A stretch of DNA of 16,331 bases from Candidatus Portnoybacteria bacterium CG08_land_8_20_14_0_20_40_83 (lineage in GTDB: Bacteria > Patescibacteriota > Minisyncoccia > Portnoybacterales > GWB1-42-6). The translations under genes and the position numbers were made by a program. Positions within the stretch are counted from its first letter, which is position 1; each line of letters starts with the position of its first letter. The stretch covers positions 1-16,331 of the forward strand of contig PEYL01000036.1 in the NCBI GenBank assembly GCA_002774415.1, written 5' to 3'. Positions 5,693-12,560 of this stretch are shown here, piece by piece. Below the pieces are notes generated by a model. The model was given only the letters and a program-made list of their open reading frames with translations, ran no database searches and was not told the origin of the DNA.

Positions 5693-7435
5693 ATGAGAAA
5701 AGTTATCTTAATCATTACGGTTGCCATCGGATTTTTTATTCCCCTTAGCGTTTTTGCCCAAGAGAAAATAGGCAGTTTTGATGTGACAATTAAAATTAAC
5801 TCCGACGCCAGTATCCAGGTCAGCGAACAAATAAAATTGGATTTTGATAATCTGCCTGGAAAACATGGTATTTTTCGCGATATCCCGATAAAATATGCGG
5901 CCAGAGGCGGTAATTTCAACTTGAGAATTTCTGATATTTCAGTTTCTGACGAAAACGGCACCCTTTATCCTTATACAATTTCCTACCCCTCCAACACCAT
6001 CCAAATTAAAATAGGCGATCCTGATAAATTAGTCAGCGGCCAAATACTATACATAATAAATTATAAAATCAACCGGGCGATAAATTATTTTGATGACCAT
6101 GATGAGCTTTATTGGAACGCAACGGGCAACGAATGGCAGGTGCCGATTGAAAAATCCTCGGCAAAAGTTATCCTGCCAAACCCAATTGAAAAAATGCAGG
6201 CCCAAGCCGCGTGTTTTGCCGGCGATTTTGGCAGCCAGGCCCCATGTCTTGGCATTGATTATGAATATCAAACAGATAATCAGGTTAACGCTGTAATTTT
6301 TACTCAACCTTCGCTATTTACGCCTGACCAGAGCCTAACAATTGTTGTGGGCTGGCCAAAAGGAATTGTGGCCCAGCCCTCAGTGCTCCAAAACATTTTT
6401 GATACTCTCAAAGATAACTGGATTTTGGTATTACCGCTCTTCACTTTAATTATTATGTTTTACCTTTGGCGGACCCGCGGCCGCGACCCCAAAGGCAGAG
6501 GAACGATTATTGCCCAATACGAAGCGCCGGACAACCTGACCCCTGCCCAAATCGGCACCTTGATTGACGAAAGGGTTGACCAAAAAGACATATCTTCAGA
6601 AATTATCTATCTGGCAACAAAAGGTTACCTTAAAATCACCCGAACCGAAAATAAAGGATTTATTTTCAAACATGAAGATTATCTTTTGGAAAAACTAAAA
6701 GAGCCTGATGACCTGCAAAATTTTGATAAAAAAATAATAGATGGTTTGTTTTCGCACGGCGACCATAAAACAGTCAAACTTTCTGATCTAAAAAATATAT
6801 TTTACAAAGAGCTGCCTGATGTAAAAAATAAAATATTTGATTCTCTGATTTTGAGCGGTTACTTCCCGGAAAAACCGAGCAAAACTCAGGGTAAATACAT
6901 AATAATCGGTGCTTTGCTTTTGTTTGGGACGACCTTGCTTGCCAAGCTGCTCGGCGGCATAATCGGGACATTCGCTATCGGCAGTTTAATCGCTTCGGGA
7001 ATCATAATTATAATTTTTGGCACGGTTATGCCGGTTAAAACAAAAAGGGGAGTTGACGCAAAAGAATATATTTTGGGCTTAAAAGAATATCTGCAAGTGG
7101 CAGAAAAAGACAGAATAAAATTTCATAATGCCCCCGAAAAAAATCCCGAACATTTTGAAAAGCTTTTGCCCTATGCCATGATTTTGGGAGTTGAGCGCGA
7201 ATGGGCAGAGCAATTTAAAAATATTTATAATCAGCCGCCAAGCTGGTATAGCGACTCATTGGGAGGCACGTTCAATTCTATAATCCTTATCAGCGCTTTG
7301 AATAATTTTAACCACTCCTCTCAAGCCGCAATGTTTTCGGCTCCAGGGGGCGGCGCAGCCGGAGGCGGAAGCGGGTTTGGCGGCGGCGGATTTTCGGGCG
7401 GCGGCTTTGGCGGAGGCGGCGGGGGCAGCTGGTAG
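5693..7435 (+). CDS. DUF2207 family membrane protein with Gly-rich tail
   Basis: The 580-residue protein has a signal peptide (1-22, MRKVILIITVAIGFFIPLSV, cleavage probably after FAQ). A beta-rich extracytoplasmic DUF2207 domain follows (about 24-235, with DVTIKINSDASIQVSEQIKLDF and GIFRDIPIKY). A membrane helix lies near 243-260, then a cytoplasmic part (YEAPDNLTPAQIGTLID and following), two helices around 401-445, and a conserved segment with EYILGLKEYLQVAEKDR and LPYAMILGVEREW. The last 30 residues are almost only Gly, Ser and Phe. All this is typical of DUF2207 (PF09972); the function is unknown. ATG 5693 is preferred over the in-frame ATG 5675 because it starts the signal peptide and does not overlap DUF192. 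Confidence 0.92.
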   Translation: MRKVILIITVAIGFFIPLSVFAQEKIGSFDVTIKINSDASIQVSEQIKLDFDNLPGKHGIFRDIPIKYAARGGNFNLRISDISVSDENGTLYPYTISYPSNTIQIKIGDPDKLVSGQILYIINYKINRAINYFDDHDELYWNATGNEWQVPIEKSSAKVILPNPIEKMQAQAACFAGDFGSQAPCLGIDYEYQTDNQVNAVIFTQPSLFTPDQSLTIVVGWPKGIVAQPSVLQNIFDTLKDNWILVLPLFTLIIMFYLWRTRGRDPKGRGTIIAQYEAPDNLTPAQIGTLIDERVDQKDISSEIIYLATKGYLKITRTENKGFIFKHEDYLLEKLKEPDDLQNFDKKIIDGLFSHGDHKTVKLSDLKNIFYKELPDVKNKIFDSLILSGYFPEKPSKTQGKYIIIGALLLFGTTLLAKLLGGIIGTFAIGSLIASGIIIIIFGTVMPVKTKRGVDAKEYILGLKEYLQVAEKDRIKFHNAPEKNPEHFEKLLPYAMILGVEREWAEQFKNIYNQPPSWYSDSLGGTFNSIILISALNNFNHSSQAAMFSAPGGGAAGGGSGFGGGGFSGGGFGGGGGGSW

Positions 7436-7531
7436 TTTAACAACATACTAATACGCAATTACTTTATATCAAAAAGGCTGCCAAAATCAAAGTGATGTTT
7501 AAAAAAGAATTTTGCCTTAAGGGAGGACGAT

Positions 7532-7812
7532 ATGCGGCGAATGAAAAAGGTAAAAAAGTGGTGGAGAAAACATCCAAAATGCCAATCCTGTCATAATGGG
7601 ATCATGGGGGCAGATTCTACGAAACCCTATGCGGCGGCTCGGGAATCAGAAAAGAGTGCTGCCCGTCGTGCTACAAACTATGGGAAAATGATTTCGAAAG
7701 AATCAAGCAATGGGCCCACAGAAAGATGTACAAAATTCCCGCGCCGGAAGAGATTGTACGATATGTGTTAAGAAATAAAAACCAGTTGATAAAAAAGACA
7801 GGAAAAAAATAA
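7532..7812 (+). pseudogene. Small Cys-rich (zinc-ribbon-like) gene with a frameshift in a G run
   Basis: A strong SD (GGGAGG, about 7519-7525) precedes ATG 7532. Frame 1 encodes MRRMKKVKKWWRKHPKC-QSC-HNGIMG and then turns into poor, Ser/Arg-rich sequence up to 7771. From 7603 the other frame reads sensibly to TAA 7810: GRFYETLCGGSG, then KECCPSCYKLWENDFERI and a basic helical end. The switch falls at ATGGGGGCA (7604-7612). One more G, or a -1 slip there, joins the halves into a 93-residue protein with CxxC ... C ... CCxxC, as in a small zinc-binding fold. I do not recognise the family. It may be a genuine frameshift mutation, a homopolymer sequencing error, or programmed slippage. Confidence 0.6.
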
Positions 7813-7822
7813 AAGATATTAA

Positions 7823-7847
7823 AAGGCGAGTAAATGTTACCCGCCTT
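7823..7847 (+). terminator. Probable terminator after the Cys-rich gene
   Basis: AAGGCG (7823-7828) pairs with CGCCTT (7842-7847), and the inner GTAA pairs with TTAC around an ATG loop, with one A/C mismatch. The following T tract is poor (AATTCTTAAT), so termination may be weak. Confidence 0.5.
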
Positions 7848-7936
7848 AATTCTTAATATAATAACTTAAGGCAATCTTGCAAAAATTTATTAAGAACAAA
7901 TTGATACAACGATACAACAACATAATAACACAAGCT

Positions 7937-7972
7937 CAATTACATATCTCACGATCGTGAAATATGTAATTG
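7937..7972. promoter_or_regulatory. 36-bp palindrome upstream of the PaaX-like gene (operator candidate)
   Basis: CAATTACATAT and ATATGTAATTG form the arms around the core TCACGATCGTGA. Seventeen of 18 pairs match (one C/A mismatch). The right edge overlaps the proposed -35 box of the PaaX-like gene, the usual place for a repressor site. A near copy lies at 8665-8700. The alternative is the end of a mobile or REP-like repeat. Confidence 0.6.
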
Positions 7973-7997
7973 ATTTATTTATACGATTTGGTAAAAT
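7970..7997 (+). promoter_or_regulatory. Candidate promoter of the PaaX-like gene
   Basis: TTGATT (7970-7975), a 16-base spacer and TAAAAT (7992-7997) lie 46 bases ahead of ATG 8044. Its -35 box overlaps the right edge of the palindrome. Confidence 0.45.
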
Positions 7998-8043
7998 AAA
8001 AACAAAGGAATAATTTCTTATTAATATTTTTTTCATTAATGCC

Positions 8044-8634
8044 ATGAAGGGCGAAATAAAATTAAAAATCTTGGAATTTCTTGAAGGTTCGGCGCAATTT
8101 GTTGATGATATGCTTTTTGTATTTTCTCTTCCCCATGGAACGTCTTATTCAAAAATGGAATATTTTTTAGAAAAACGCCGCGAACAAGCCGATAAAATAG
8201 TCCCTAAACAAATACGTAAACAGACGCGGCAATGTTTTAATGTTTTCTTTTATCGCCTCAAAAAAGACGGCCTAGTTGAAAAGAAAAACAAAAACAAAAA
8301 ATCATTATTAAAACTAACCCCTAAGGGCAGAGAAATTTTACAAAAATTGCGCTCAACTATCTTACCGAATAATAAATACAAAAGTCAAAGCAATGATACT
8401 TTAAAAATTGTAATATTTGATATCCCTGAAAGGGAGCGAGAGAAAAGAGACTGGTTAAGAATCGCTTTGAAAAATTTAAATTTCAACATGGTCCAAAAGA
8501 GCGTATGGATCGGAAAAGCAAAATTACCTAAAGAATTTGTCCAAGACCTAAATCGCATGAATATTTTTACGTACGTTGAAATTTTTGCAGTCACAAAAGC
8601 CGGCAGTTTACGATCGTTAAAAGTTACCCAATAG
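8044..8634 (+). CDS. PaaX-like regulator with Cas2-like C-terminal domain
   Basis: The 196-residue protein has an N-terminal winged helix (about 1-100, ending in KDGLVEKKNKNKKSLLKLTPKGREIL) and a C-terminal ferredoxin-like domain of the PaaX-middle/Cas2 type (about 118-190). In the latter the first strand and turn read LKIVIFDIPE (120-129) with Asp126 at the Cas2 catalytic position, followed by REREKRDWLRIALKNLNF and QKSVWIG. PaaX-type proteins are transcription repressors; Cas2 is a CRISPR adaptation protein. No CRISPR array or other cas gene is in the window, so a regulator is more likely. The gene is bracketed by two 36-bp palindromes (7937-7972, 8665-8700), which fits self-regulation and control of rlmN. 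It has no SD. Confidence 0.8.
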   Translation: MKGEIKLKILEFLEGSAQFVDDMLFVFSLPHGTSYSKMEYFLEKRREQADKIVPKQIRKQTRQCFNVFFYRLKKDGLVEKKNKNKKSLLKLTPKGREILQKLRSTILPNNKYKSQSNDTLKIVIFDIPEREREKRDWLRIALKNLNFNMVQKSVWIGKAKLPKEFVQDLNRMNIFTYVEIFAVTKAGSLRSLKVTQ

Positions 8635-8664
8635 TCTGTTTCCTTGCTTCATGGTATTCTAAAT

Positions 8665-8700
8665 AAATTACATATTTCACGATCGTAAAATATGTAATTT
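8665..8700. promoter_or_regulatory. 36-bp palindrome directly before rlmN, near copy of 7937-7972
   Basis: AAATTACATATTT and AAATATGTAATTT flank the core ACGATCGT, with 17 of 18 pairs matching. It differs from the upstream palindrome at only a few positions. It lies 30 bases after the PaaX-like stop and 8 bases before ATG 8709, so a bound protein would block or overlap the start region of rlmN. Confidence 0.6.
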
Positions 8701-8708
8701 GATAAAAA

Positions 8709-9749
8709 ATGAATCTAGAAAAATTAGAAAAAAATTTAAAAGACAAACCAGCTTTTCAATTACGGCAGGCCAAAGAGACGGTTTTTAAGAATTTGATTGG
8801 CGACTGGCTGGATGCGACGAATTTACCGAGGGATCTGCGCCAAAAACTCAATCAAGAATGTCCGCTTAAAATTGACGCGGAGATTTTTGTTTCTGACGAT
8901 AAAAATACAGTTAAGGCGCTAATAACGCTATCAGACGGCCTAAAGATTGAAACAGTTCTTATGCGCTATGAAGGCGGTCCGCCTCATTCCCGCGAGGCTC
9001 GCCCAAAAGGCGGCAGAAATACGGTCTGTGTTTCTTCGCAGGTCGGCTGTCCGTTGGGCTGCCTTTTTTGTGCTACCGGTCGCATGGGATTTAAAAGAAA
9101 CCTTGGAACAGAAGAAATAATTGAACAGGTTTTATTTTTCGCACGCTATCTCAAGAAAGAAAACGAATGCATTAGCAACGTGGTCTTTATGGGCATGGGA
9201 GAGCCTTTTTTAAATTACGATAACGTTATCAAAGCCGCCAGAATCATCAACAACCAAAAAGAAGGGTTTGGCATCGGCAGCCGCCATGTCTCTATTTCAA
9301 CAATCGGCATAACCGGAGGAATTGAAAAATTATCAGAGGATCCGCTTCAAATAAACCTTGCCATTTCTTTGCACGCAGCCAACAACGAACTGCGTTCAAA
9401 AATCGTACCGGCTAACAAAAAATATTCGATTGAAAAAATTATGGCCAGCGTTAAAAAATATCTAGCAAAAACTGGCAGAAAAGTGATGTTTGAATATATA
9501 ATGATAAAAGGCCTTAATGATTCGCCAAACCACGCAAAAGAACTGGCAACGCTTGTAAAAAAGCTGGACAAGAAACTTTACATGGTAAACCTCATTTCAT
9601 ATAACAGGACCGGCATTTTTGACGCATCGGCGCAAGAAACAATAAAAAAATTTAAAGATATCCTGCGCAAAGAAGGGATAGAAGTGACTCAACGATACAA
9701 ATTCGGCCAGGATATCAAAGCCGCCTGCGGGCAACTGGCTGGAAAATAA
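8709..9749 (+). CDS. rlmN: Dual-specificity rRNA/tRNA methyltransferase RlmN
   Basis: A 346-residue radical-SAM enzyme. RlmN puts a methyl group on C2 of A2503 in 23S rRNA and of A37 in certain tRNAs. The iron-sulphur cluster motif is CPLGCLFC (Cys114, Cys118, Cys121), preceded by VCVSSQVG. GMGEPFLNYDNVIKAARI matches the SAM-binding GGGEP-like motif, and SISTIGITGGIEKL and LAISLHAANNELR are standard family segments. The methyl-carrier cysteine near the C-terminus is Cys340 (AACGQLAGK), after RYKFGQDIKAA. Length is normal. The N-terminus begins MNLEKLEKNLKDKPAFQLRQ, as expected, which supports ATG 8709. There is no SD; the start sits 8 bases after the second palindrome, which may regulate it. 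Confidence 0.97.
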   Translation: MNLEKLEKNLKDKPAFQLRQAKETVFKNLIGDWLDATNLPRDLRQKLNQECPLKIDAEIFVSDDKNTVKALITLSDGLKIETVLMRYEGGPPHSREARPKGGRNTVCVSSQVGCPLGCLFCATGRMGFKRNLGTEEIIEQVLFFARYLKKENECISNVVFMGMGEPFLNYDNVIKAARIINNQKEGFGIGSRHVSISTIGITGGIEKLSEDPLQINLAISLHAANNELRSKIVPANKKYSIEKIMASVKKYLAKTGRKVMFEYIMIKGLNDSPNHAKELATLVKKLDKKLYMVNLISYNRTGIFDASAQETIKKFKDILRKEGIEVTQRYKFGQDIKAACGQLAGK

Positions 9750-9781
9750 TTTTGGCTCTTTAAAAAGAAAGGAGGAGGGAA

Positions 9782-9994
9782 ATGAGATCGCCATATTTAA
9801 GTTGTGAAAAAATCAACAAGAGCAAGATAGTTTGTTCTAAAAAATGTCGGGCGCTCGCCGAGTATCAGACATTCTTAAAAATTCAATCGACTTCATCTGA
9901 ATCTTTTGATGGCATCACTACTCTGCCTTATTTTTTTCGCTATATGCACGGCAATAACGCTTTTTTTGATCCTTTCAAAGACCAGTTTTTTTAG
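9782..9994 (+). CDS. Small SD-led protein with three cysteines, 70 aa
   Basis: I do not recognise this protein. A very strong SD (AAAGGAGGAGGG, about 9769-9780) sits right before ATG 9782, which is the main evidence that it is translated. The product has Cys8, Cys18 and Cys22 (SCEKINKSKIVCSKKC) near the start and an aromatic C-terminal half (LPYFFRYM, then FFDPFKDQFF). There is no membrane helix. It follows rlmN by 32 bases and ends shortly before a terminator (10009-10037), so it may be the last gene of the rlmN transcript. Confidence 0.6.
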   Translation: MRSPYLSCEKINKSKIVCSKKCRALAEYQTFLKIQSTSSESFDGITTLPYFFRYMHGNNAFFDPFKDQFF

Positions 9995-10008
9995 CTCTTT
10001 TAAATTTA

Positions 10009-10037
10009 AAGCACGATTGTCAATCGTACTTCTTTTT
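10009..10037 (+). terminator. Rho-independent terminator after the small SD-led gene
   Basis: AAG-C-ACGATT (10009-10018), loop GTC, AATCGT-A-CTT (10022-10031), then C and five T. The one C/A mismatch leaves nine pairs. Confidence 0.7.
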
Positions 10038-10085
10038 ATTATTTCTGCTATTATATATAATGTAATAATTAAAAATTAAGATTAT

Positions 10086-10373
10086 ATGACAGAAAAAAAA
10101 CATTTTACCGCCGAACAGGCTAAAAAAATCGGGGAAGCGCTTGGCATTGATTGGAGCAAGTTTGACGTTGAGCAATTTCGTATGGGCCTGGATGTGGAGC
10201 TTGAACACGGAACAATAGACCCCAAAACCAATGTCACAGGAGACGACCCGATAATGACCGGCAAAATTGCCCTGGCCCATTTAAACGAATTTTCCGACTA
10301 TTACACGCGCCTTGACAAATTAGAAAAAGAGGCGGAGACCGAAGCACAAGCGCGCAAAACTTTTAATCCTTGA
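10086..10373 (+). CDS. DUF5661 family protein, 95 aa
   Basis: The short soluble protein matches DUF5661 along its length: FTAEQAKKIGEALGIDWSKF, then the hallmark EQFRMGLDVELEHGT, DPKTNVTGDDP and TGKIALAHLNEFSDYYTRLDKLE. The function is unknown; the family is found as a stand-alone domain in many bacteria and in phages. The start ATG 10086 has no SD. A TATAAT box at 10056-10061 lies about 25 bases upstream, so the mRNA leader would be very short. The stop codon overlaps the first strand of the foldable spacer at 10373-10468. Confidence 0.9.
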   Translation: MTEKKHFTAEQAKKIGEALGIDWSKFDVEQFRMGLDVELEHGTIDPKTNVTGDDPIMTGKIALAHLNEFSDYYTRLDKLEKEAETEAQARKTFNP

Positions 10374-10468
10374 TCATCTTAGACGCTTGCGCGTAGGACG
10401 CAGCCCCGCACCGATGACTTTATATTTCCAATTACAACAAATAGTCATCTGGTGCGTGGGCAGATGAT
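10373..10468 (+). other. Strongly foldable spacer, candidate structured RNA element
   Basis: Four blocks pair in nested order: ATCATCT (10373-10379) with AGATGAT (10462-10468), GCCC (10403-10406) with GGGC (10458-10461), CGCACC (10407-10412) with GGTGCG (10451-10456), and GATGACT (10413-10419) with AGTCATC (10443-10449). Only single-base bulges (T10450, T10457) interrupt the last three. A side hairpin ACGC-TTGC-GCGT lies at 10383-10394. The apical loop is a 23-nt AT-rich stretch. There is no T tract, so it does not look like a terminator. It sits 27 bases ahead of the next start codon and could be a cis-acting leader. No known riboswitch class is recognised. Confidence 0.45.
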
Positions 10469-10495
10469 TATTGGGCTAATAAAAAATAAAAAATC

Positions 10496-11383
10496 ATGAA
10501 CAGAAAAATTCTTATCGCTATCGGAATTATTTTTGCAATTATCGCAATAGTTGTTATTTTACGCAGCCCCGAAGACAGCTGGATTTGCCAAAACGGGCAG
10601 TGGGTAAAACACGGCAATCCTTCCAGCCCAATGCCAACCAGCGGCTGCGGAACTTCCCAGTCAACGCAAGAACCAGACATTATTGTTACCTCGCCGCAGT
10701 CAAATCAAATCATAACCAGTCCCCTTTCAATCGAAGGCAAAGCAAAAGGCTCCTGGTATTTTGAAGCAGTGGCACCGGTCAGACTGCTGGACGATAAAGG
10801 CAATGTTTTGGCATCGGGCCAGATTCAGACCCAGGGCGACTGGATGACTTCAGATTATGTGCCATTTAAAGCCGAGTTAACTTTTTCTTACAACGCCACA
10901 ACTTCGGGCACACTTTTGTTTCATAATGACAATCCCTCGGGTTTGCCCGAAAATGACAAAGAATTCAACGTGTCCGTGCAATTAGTTCCGATTCAAACTC
11001 TTAACGTTAACGCATATTTTAATAATAATAACCTGGACCCGCAAATTTCCTGCAATAAAGTTTTCCCGGTTCAAAGACAGATTGCCAAAACGCAGACAGT
11101 TGCCATGGCGGCAGTTTCAGAATTATTAAAAGGGCCAAGCGACGCAGAAAAATCACAGGGTTATTACACAAATATCAATCCAGGCGTAAAAATTCAAAAA
11201 ATGACGATTGAAAATGGCGTGGCTAAAGCCGATTTTGACGAAACGCTGGAGACTGCAGTCGGCGGCTCCTGCCGCGTCTCTGCCATCCGCGTCCAGATCA
11301 CAGAAACTCTAAAACAGTTCCCGACGGTCCAAAGTGTAATAATCTCAATTAACGGCAGAACCGAAGACATCTTGCAGCCTTAA
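10496..11383 (+). CDS. Membrane-anchored Gmad2-GerMN protein
   Basis: An N-terminal anchor helix (about 4-22) is followed by a short Cys-containing linker (CQNGQWVKHGNP). Next comes a Gmad2 immunoglobulin-like domain at about 59-160 (IIVTSPQSNQIITSPLSIEG, then GSWYFEAVAPVRLLDDKGNV and the diagnostic GDWMTSDYVPFKAELTF). A GerMN domain lies at about 170-290 (LNVNAYFNNNN, LLKGPSDAEK, VKIQKMTIENGVAKADF, FPTVQSVIISINGR). Both domains occur together in Gram-positive spore-germination and sporulation proteins, but in CPR bacteria, which do not sporulate, the pair occurs in cell-surface proteins of unknown role. The start has no SD. A strong terminator follows at 11418. Confidence 0.9.
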   Translation: MNRKILIAIGIIFAIIAIVVILRSPEDSWICQNGQWVKHGNPSSPMPTSGCGTSQSTQEPDIIVTSPQSNQIITSPLSIEGKAKGSWYFEAVAPVRLLDDKGNVLASGQIQTQGDWMTSDYVPFKAELTFSYNATTSGTLLFHNDNPSGLPENDKEFNVSVQLVPIQTLNVNAYFNNNNLDPQISCNKVFPVQRQIAKTQTVAMAAVSELLKGPSDAEKSQGYYTNINPGVKIQKMTIENGVAKADFDETLETAVGGSCRVSAIRVQITETLKQFPTVQSVIISINGRTEDILQP

Positions 11384-11417
11384 TTTGATGAAATAAATTG
11401 CTCTTAATAACAAAAAG

Positions 11418-11453
11418 AAAAAAGGAGAAATTATTCTAATTTCTCCTTTTTTT
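11418..11453. terminator. Strong bidirectional terminator
   Basis: AAAAAAGGAGAAATT (11418-11432) pairs perfectly with AATTTCTCCTTTTTT (11438-11452) around the loop ATTCT. T runs on both strands let it serve the plus-strand GerMN gene and the minus-strand small genes. Confidence 0.9.
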
Positions 11454-11468
11454 GATTTTCTAATGGAT

Positions 11469-11687
11469 TTAGAAATATCCTTTTACAAAACCGCAACCCC
11501 GTTTTTTTGTGGCTTTGCTTGTCAAAGGACCACTAAATAGATTGACCAGGGTTGCCAGCCGAACCACCCGCTGCTTTACTTCGTCGATAGCGAACCTCGG
11601 TGCGCCATTCTCTGTCAAATCCCTGACCGCTTCTTGGTTCATCAACAACTGCTCTTCAAATACGTTCTGAAAGCCCATTTTTTCCAT
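11469..11687 (-). CDS. Small SD-led protein of unknown function, 72 aa
   Basis: On the minus strand GGAGGTGG (about 11690-11697) lies a few bases before ATG 11687, a strong SD. The product starts MEKMGFQNVFEEQLLMNQEA, is helix-prone in its first half and basic at its end (KKRGCGFVKGYF). I recognise no family. It follows the 64-residue gene by 14 bases, so the two are probably one operon, and the terminator at 11418-11453 closes it. Confidence 0.6.
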   Translation of the reverse strand: MEKMGFQNVFEEQLLMNQEAVRDLTENGAPRFAIDEVKQRVVRLATLVNLFSGPLTSKATKKRGCGFVKGYF

Positions 11688-11701
11688 CGTCCACCTCCTT
11701 T

Positions 11702-11896
11702 TTAATCCGCTATTAAAACAACCATGTCTTCTTCTGTGATTTCCCCCTCCCTGATGCGTTCAACTATTTCCTTATTAACTTTCCCCTCCTGTATTTTTGC
11801 CAATATCAGGTCAAATTTTTCCTCCGTCAGGCCGAGCCCTCCAAGATTATCAATAAGCCTCTTAATACCGTTAATTGCTGCGTCTTTTGCCAACAT
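11702..11896 (-). CDS. Small SD-led helical protein, 64 aa
   Basis: The frame is open further upstream to 11971, but ATG 11896 is chosen because AAAGGAGGAAAAAC stands right before it. The upstream part would run through the terminator hairpin at 11937-11953. The product (MLAKDAAINGIKRLIDNLGG, then LGLTEEKFDLILAKIQEGKV) is acidic and helical with a repeated EEKFD/EEDMV-like pattern, perhaps a small helical bundle. I recognise no family. It is the first gene of a two-gene unit below a long foldable leader (11937-12292), so its expression may depend on read-through of the terminator. Confidence 0.65.
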   Translation of the reverse strand: MLAKDAAINGIKRLIDNLGGLGLTEEKFDLILAKIQEGKVNKEIVERIREGEITEEDMVVLIAD

Positions 11897-11924
11897 GTTT
11901 TTCCTCCTTTCTCTTTGACTTGTT

Positions 11925-11953
11925 AAAAAACAAAAAACTGGTCGGAGACCAGT
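11925..11953 (-). terminator. Rho-independent terminator ahead of the 64-aa gene
   Basis: On the minus strand ACTGGTC (11953-11947), loop TCC, GACCAGT (11943-11937) is followed by TTTTTGTTTTTT (11936-11925). It lies between the proposed promoter at 12299-12326 and the small genes, so it ends a short RNA or attenuates the operon. Confidence 0.75.
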
Positions 11954-12292
11954 CTGATAGATTATTGTCATCTTCCTCTTTTATCTTAAACAGACTAGCT
12001 CCTTAACCAGGCGTAATAAAAATAAAAGTAAAGGTAAGATTGCTTAATCACGCTCAGAATCATATTGATTTAAGGATAATTCCAATACCGGCCACCGTCA
12101 ATATTCGATATCCACAAAGCGCTTTTAAAAAATAAAGCTCTGCCACAACGGCTCCTTATATGAATCCCGGCAAAAATCCAGGTGGGTGTCCGCGCAACAA
12201 CGTTCCGAACGAATCAGTAACGCTATTGCATAAAGACTCCCTTGAAAAACAATTTGATCCAAGATCATTAAAGAGCACGATACAGCAAAGCT
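11937..12292 (-). ncRNA. Candidate structured non-coding RNA or long leader, about 360 nt
   Basis: A strong promoter (12299-12326) and a strong terminator (11925-11953) frame a stretch with no convincing gene. On the minus strand several stems are possible. GCAATAGCG (12229-12221) pairs with CGTTGTTGC (12202-12194), counting two G-U pairs, around an inner UUCG loop. CTTAAATCA (12074-12066, one bulge) pairs with TGATTAAG (12050-12043). The 5' end UAGCU (12293-12289) can pair with AGCUA (12000-11996). CCACC and GGTGG offer a long-range pair. AGTCTG (11996-11991) can pair with CAGACT (11956-11951), which overlaps the first strand of the terminator as an antiterminator would. It does not match tmRNA, RNase P or SRP RNA that I can see. 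The role is unknown. Confidence 0.5.
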
Positions 12293-12298
12293 AATTAT

Positions 12299-12326
12299 AT
12301 TTTAGCAACTACTCATCTTGTGTCAA
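12299..12326 (-). promoter_or_regulatory. Minus-strand promoter of the foldable RNA
   Basis: Reading the minus strand, TTGACA (12326-12321) is followed by a 16-base spacer and TAAAAT (12304-12299). The transcript would begin near 12292. Confidence 0.7.
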
Positions 12327-12489
12327 GGTGGGTTTAAAATTTTTTTTATTGACATCTTTTATATAGGGTAAATTTCCATTCATCCATCGGTATATAACAA
12401 AAAATGGCAAACCGGTCATCAAAATAATAGAAAACCATTTATGTTTTTGCCCGGAAAAAGGCATTGAGTAAGACAATTGTTATAATTCC

Positions 12490-12548
12490 TAATTTCTAAT
12501 TCCTAATCCAGTGCCGCGGAGCGGCACTTTATTGGAAATTGGAAATTA
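12490..12548. repeat. Imperfect palindrome with AATT-rich arms, family shared with 15157-15219
   Basis: A perfect GC stem GTGCCGC-GGA-GCGGCAC (12511-12527) is extended on both sides by AATT-rich arms (TAATTTCTAATTCC and GGAAATTGGAAATTA) that can continue the pairing with mismatches. The left arm and stem start (CTAATTCCTAATCCAGTGCC) closely match 15163-15182. It lies just downstream of ndk on the minus strand and may act as its terminator. The rest of 12327-12489 shows no gene and only a poor plus-strand promoter-like TTGACA at 12349. Confidence 0.6.
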
Positions 12549-12560
12549 AAAATTGAAAAT

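Noticed and set aside
8044..8634. Cas2-like domain as part of a CRISPR system
   Set aside because: No repeat-spacer array, cas1 or other cas gene is present, and the winged-helix N-terminus fits a PaaX-type regulator.
11897..11971. N-terminal extension of the 64-aa gene
   Set aside because: It would be encoded across a terminator hairpin and T tract, and a strong SD precedes ATG 11896.
12125..12268. 47-codon minus-strand frame inside the candidate RNA
   Set aside because: It has no SD, its composition is unconvincing and it overlaps the best-supported stems; coding cannot be fully excluded.
11937..12292. tmRNA, RNase P RNA, SRP RNA or a T-box leader
   Set aside because: I found no tmRNA acceptor/T-arm end, no RNase P GAGGAAAGUCC-like core, no SRP tetraloop region and no T-box sequence.
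12349..12374. Plus-strand TTGACA as a promoter
   Set aside because: No good -10 box at proper spacing and no gene follows on the plus strand.
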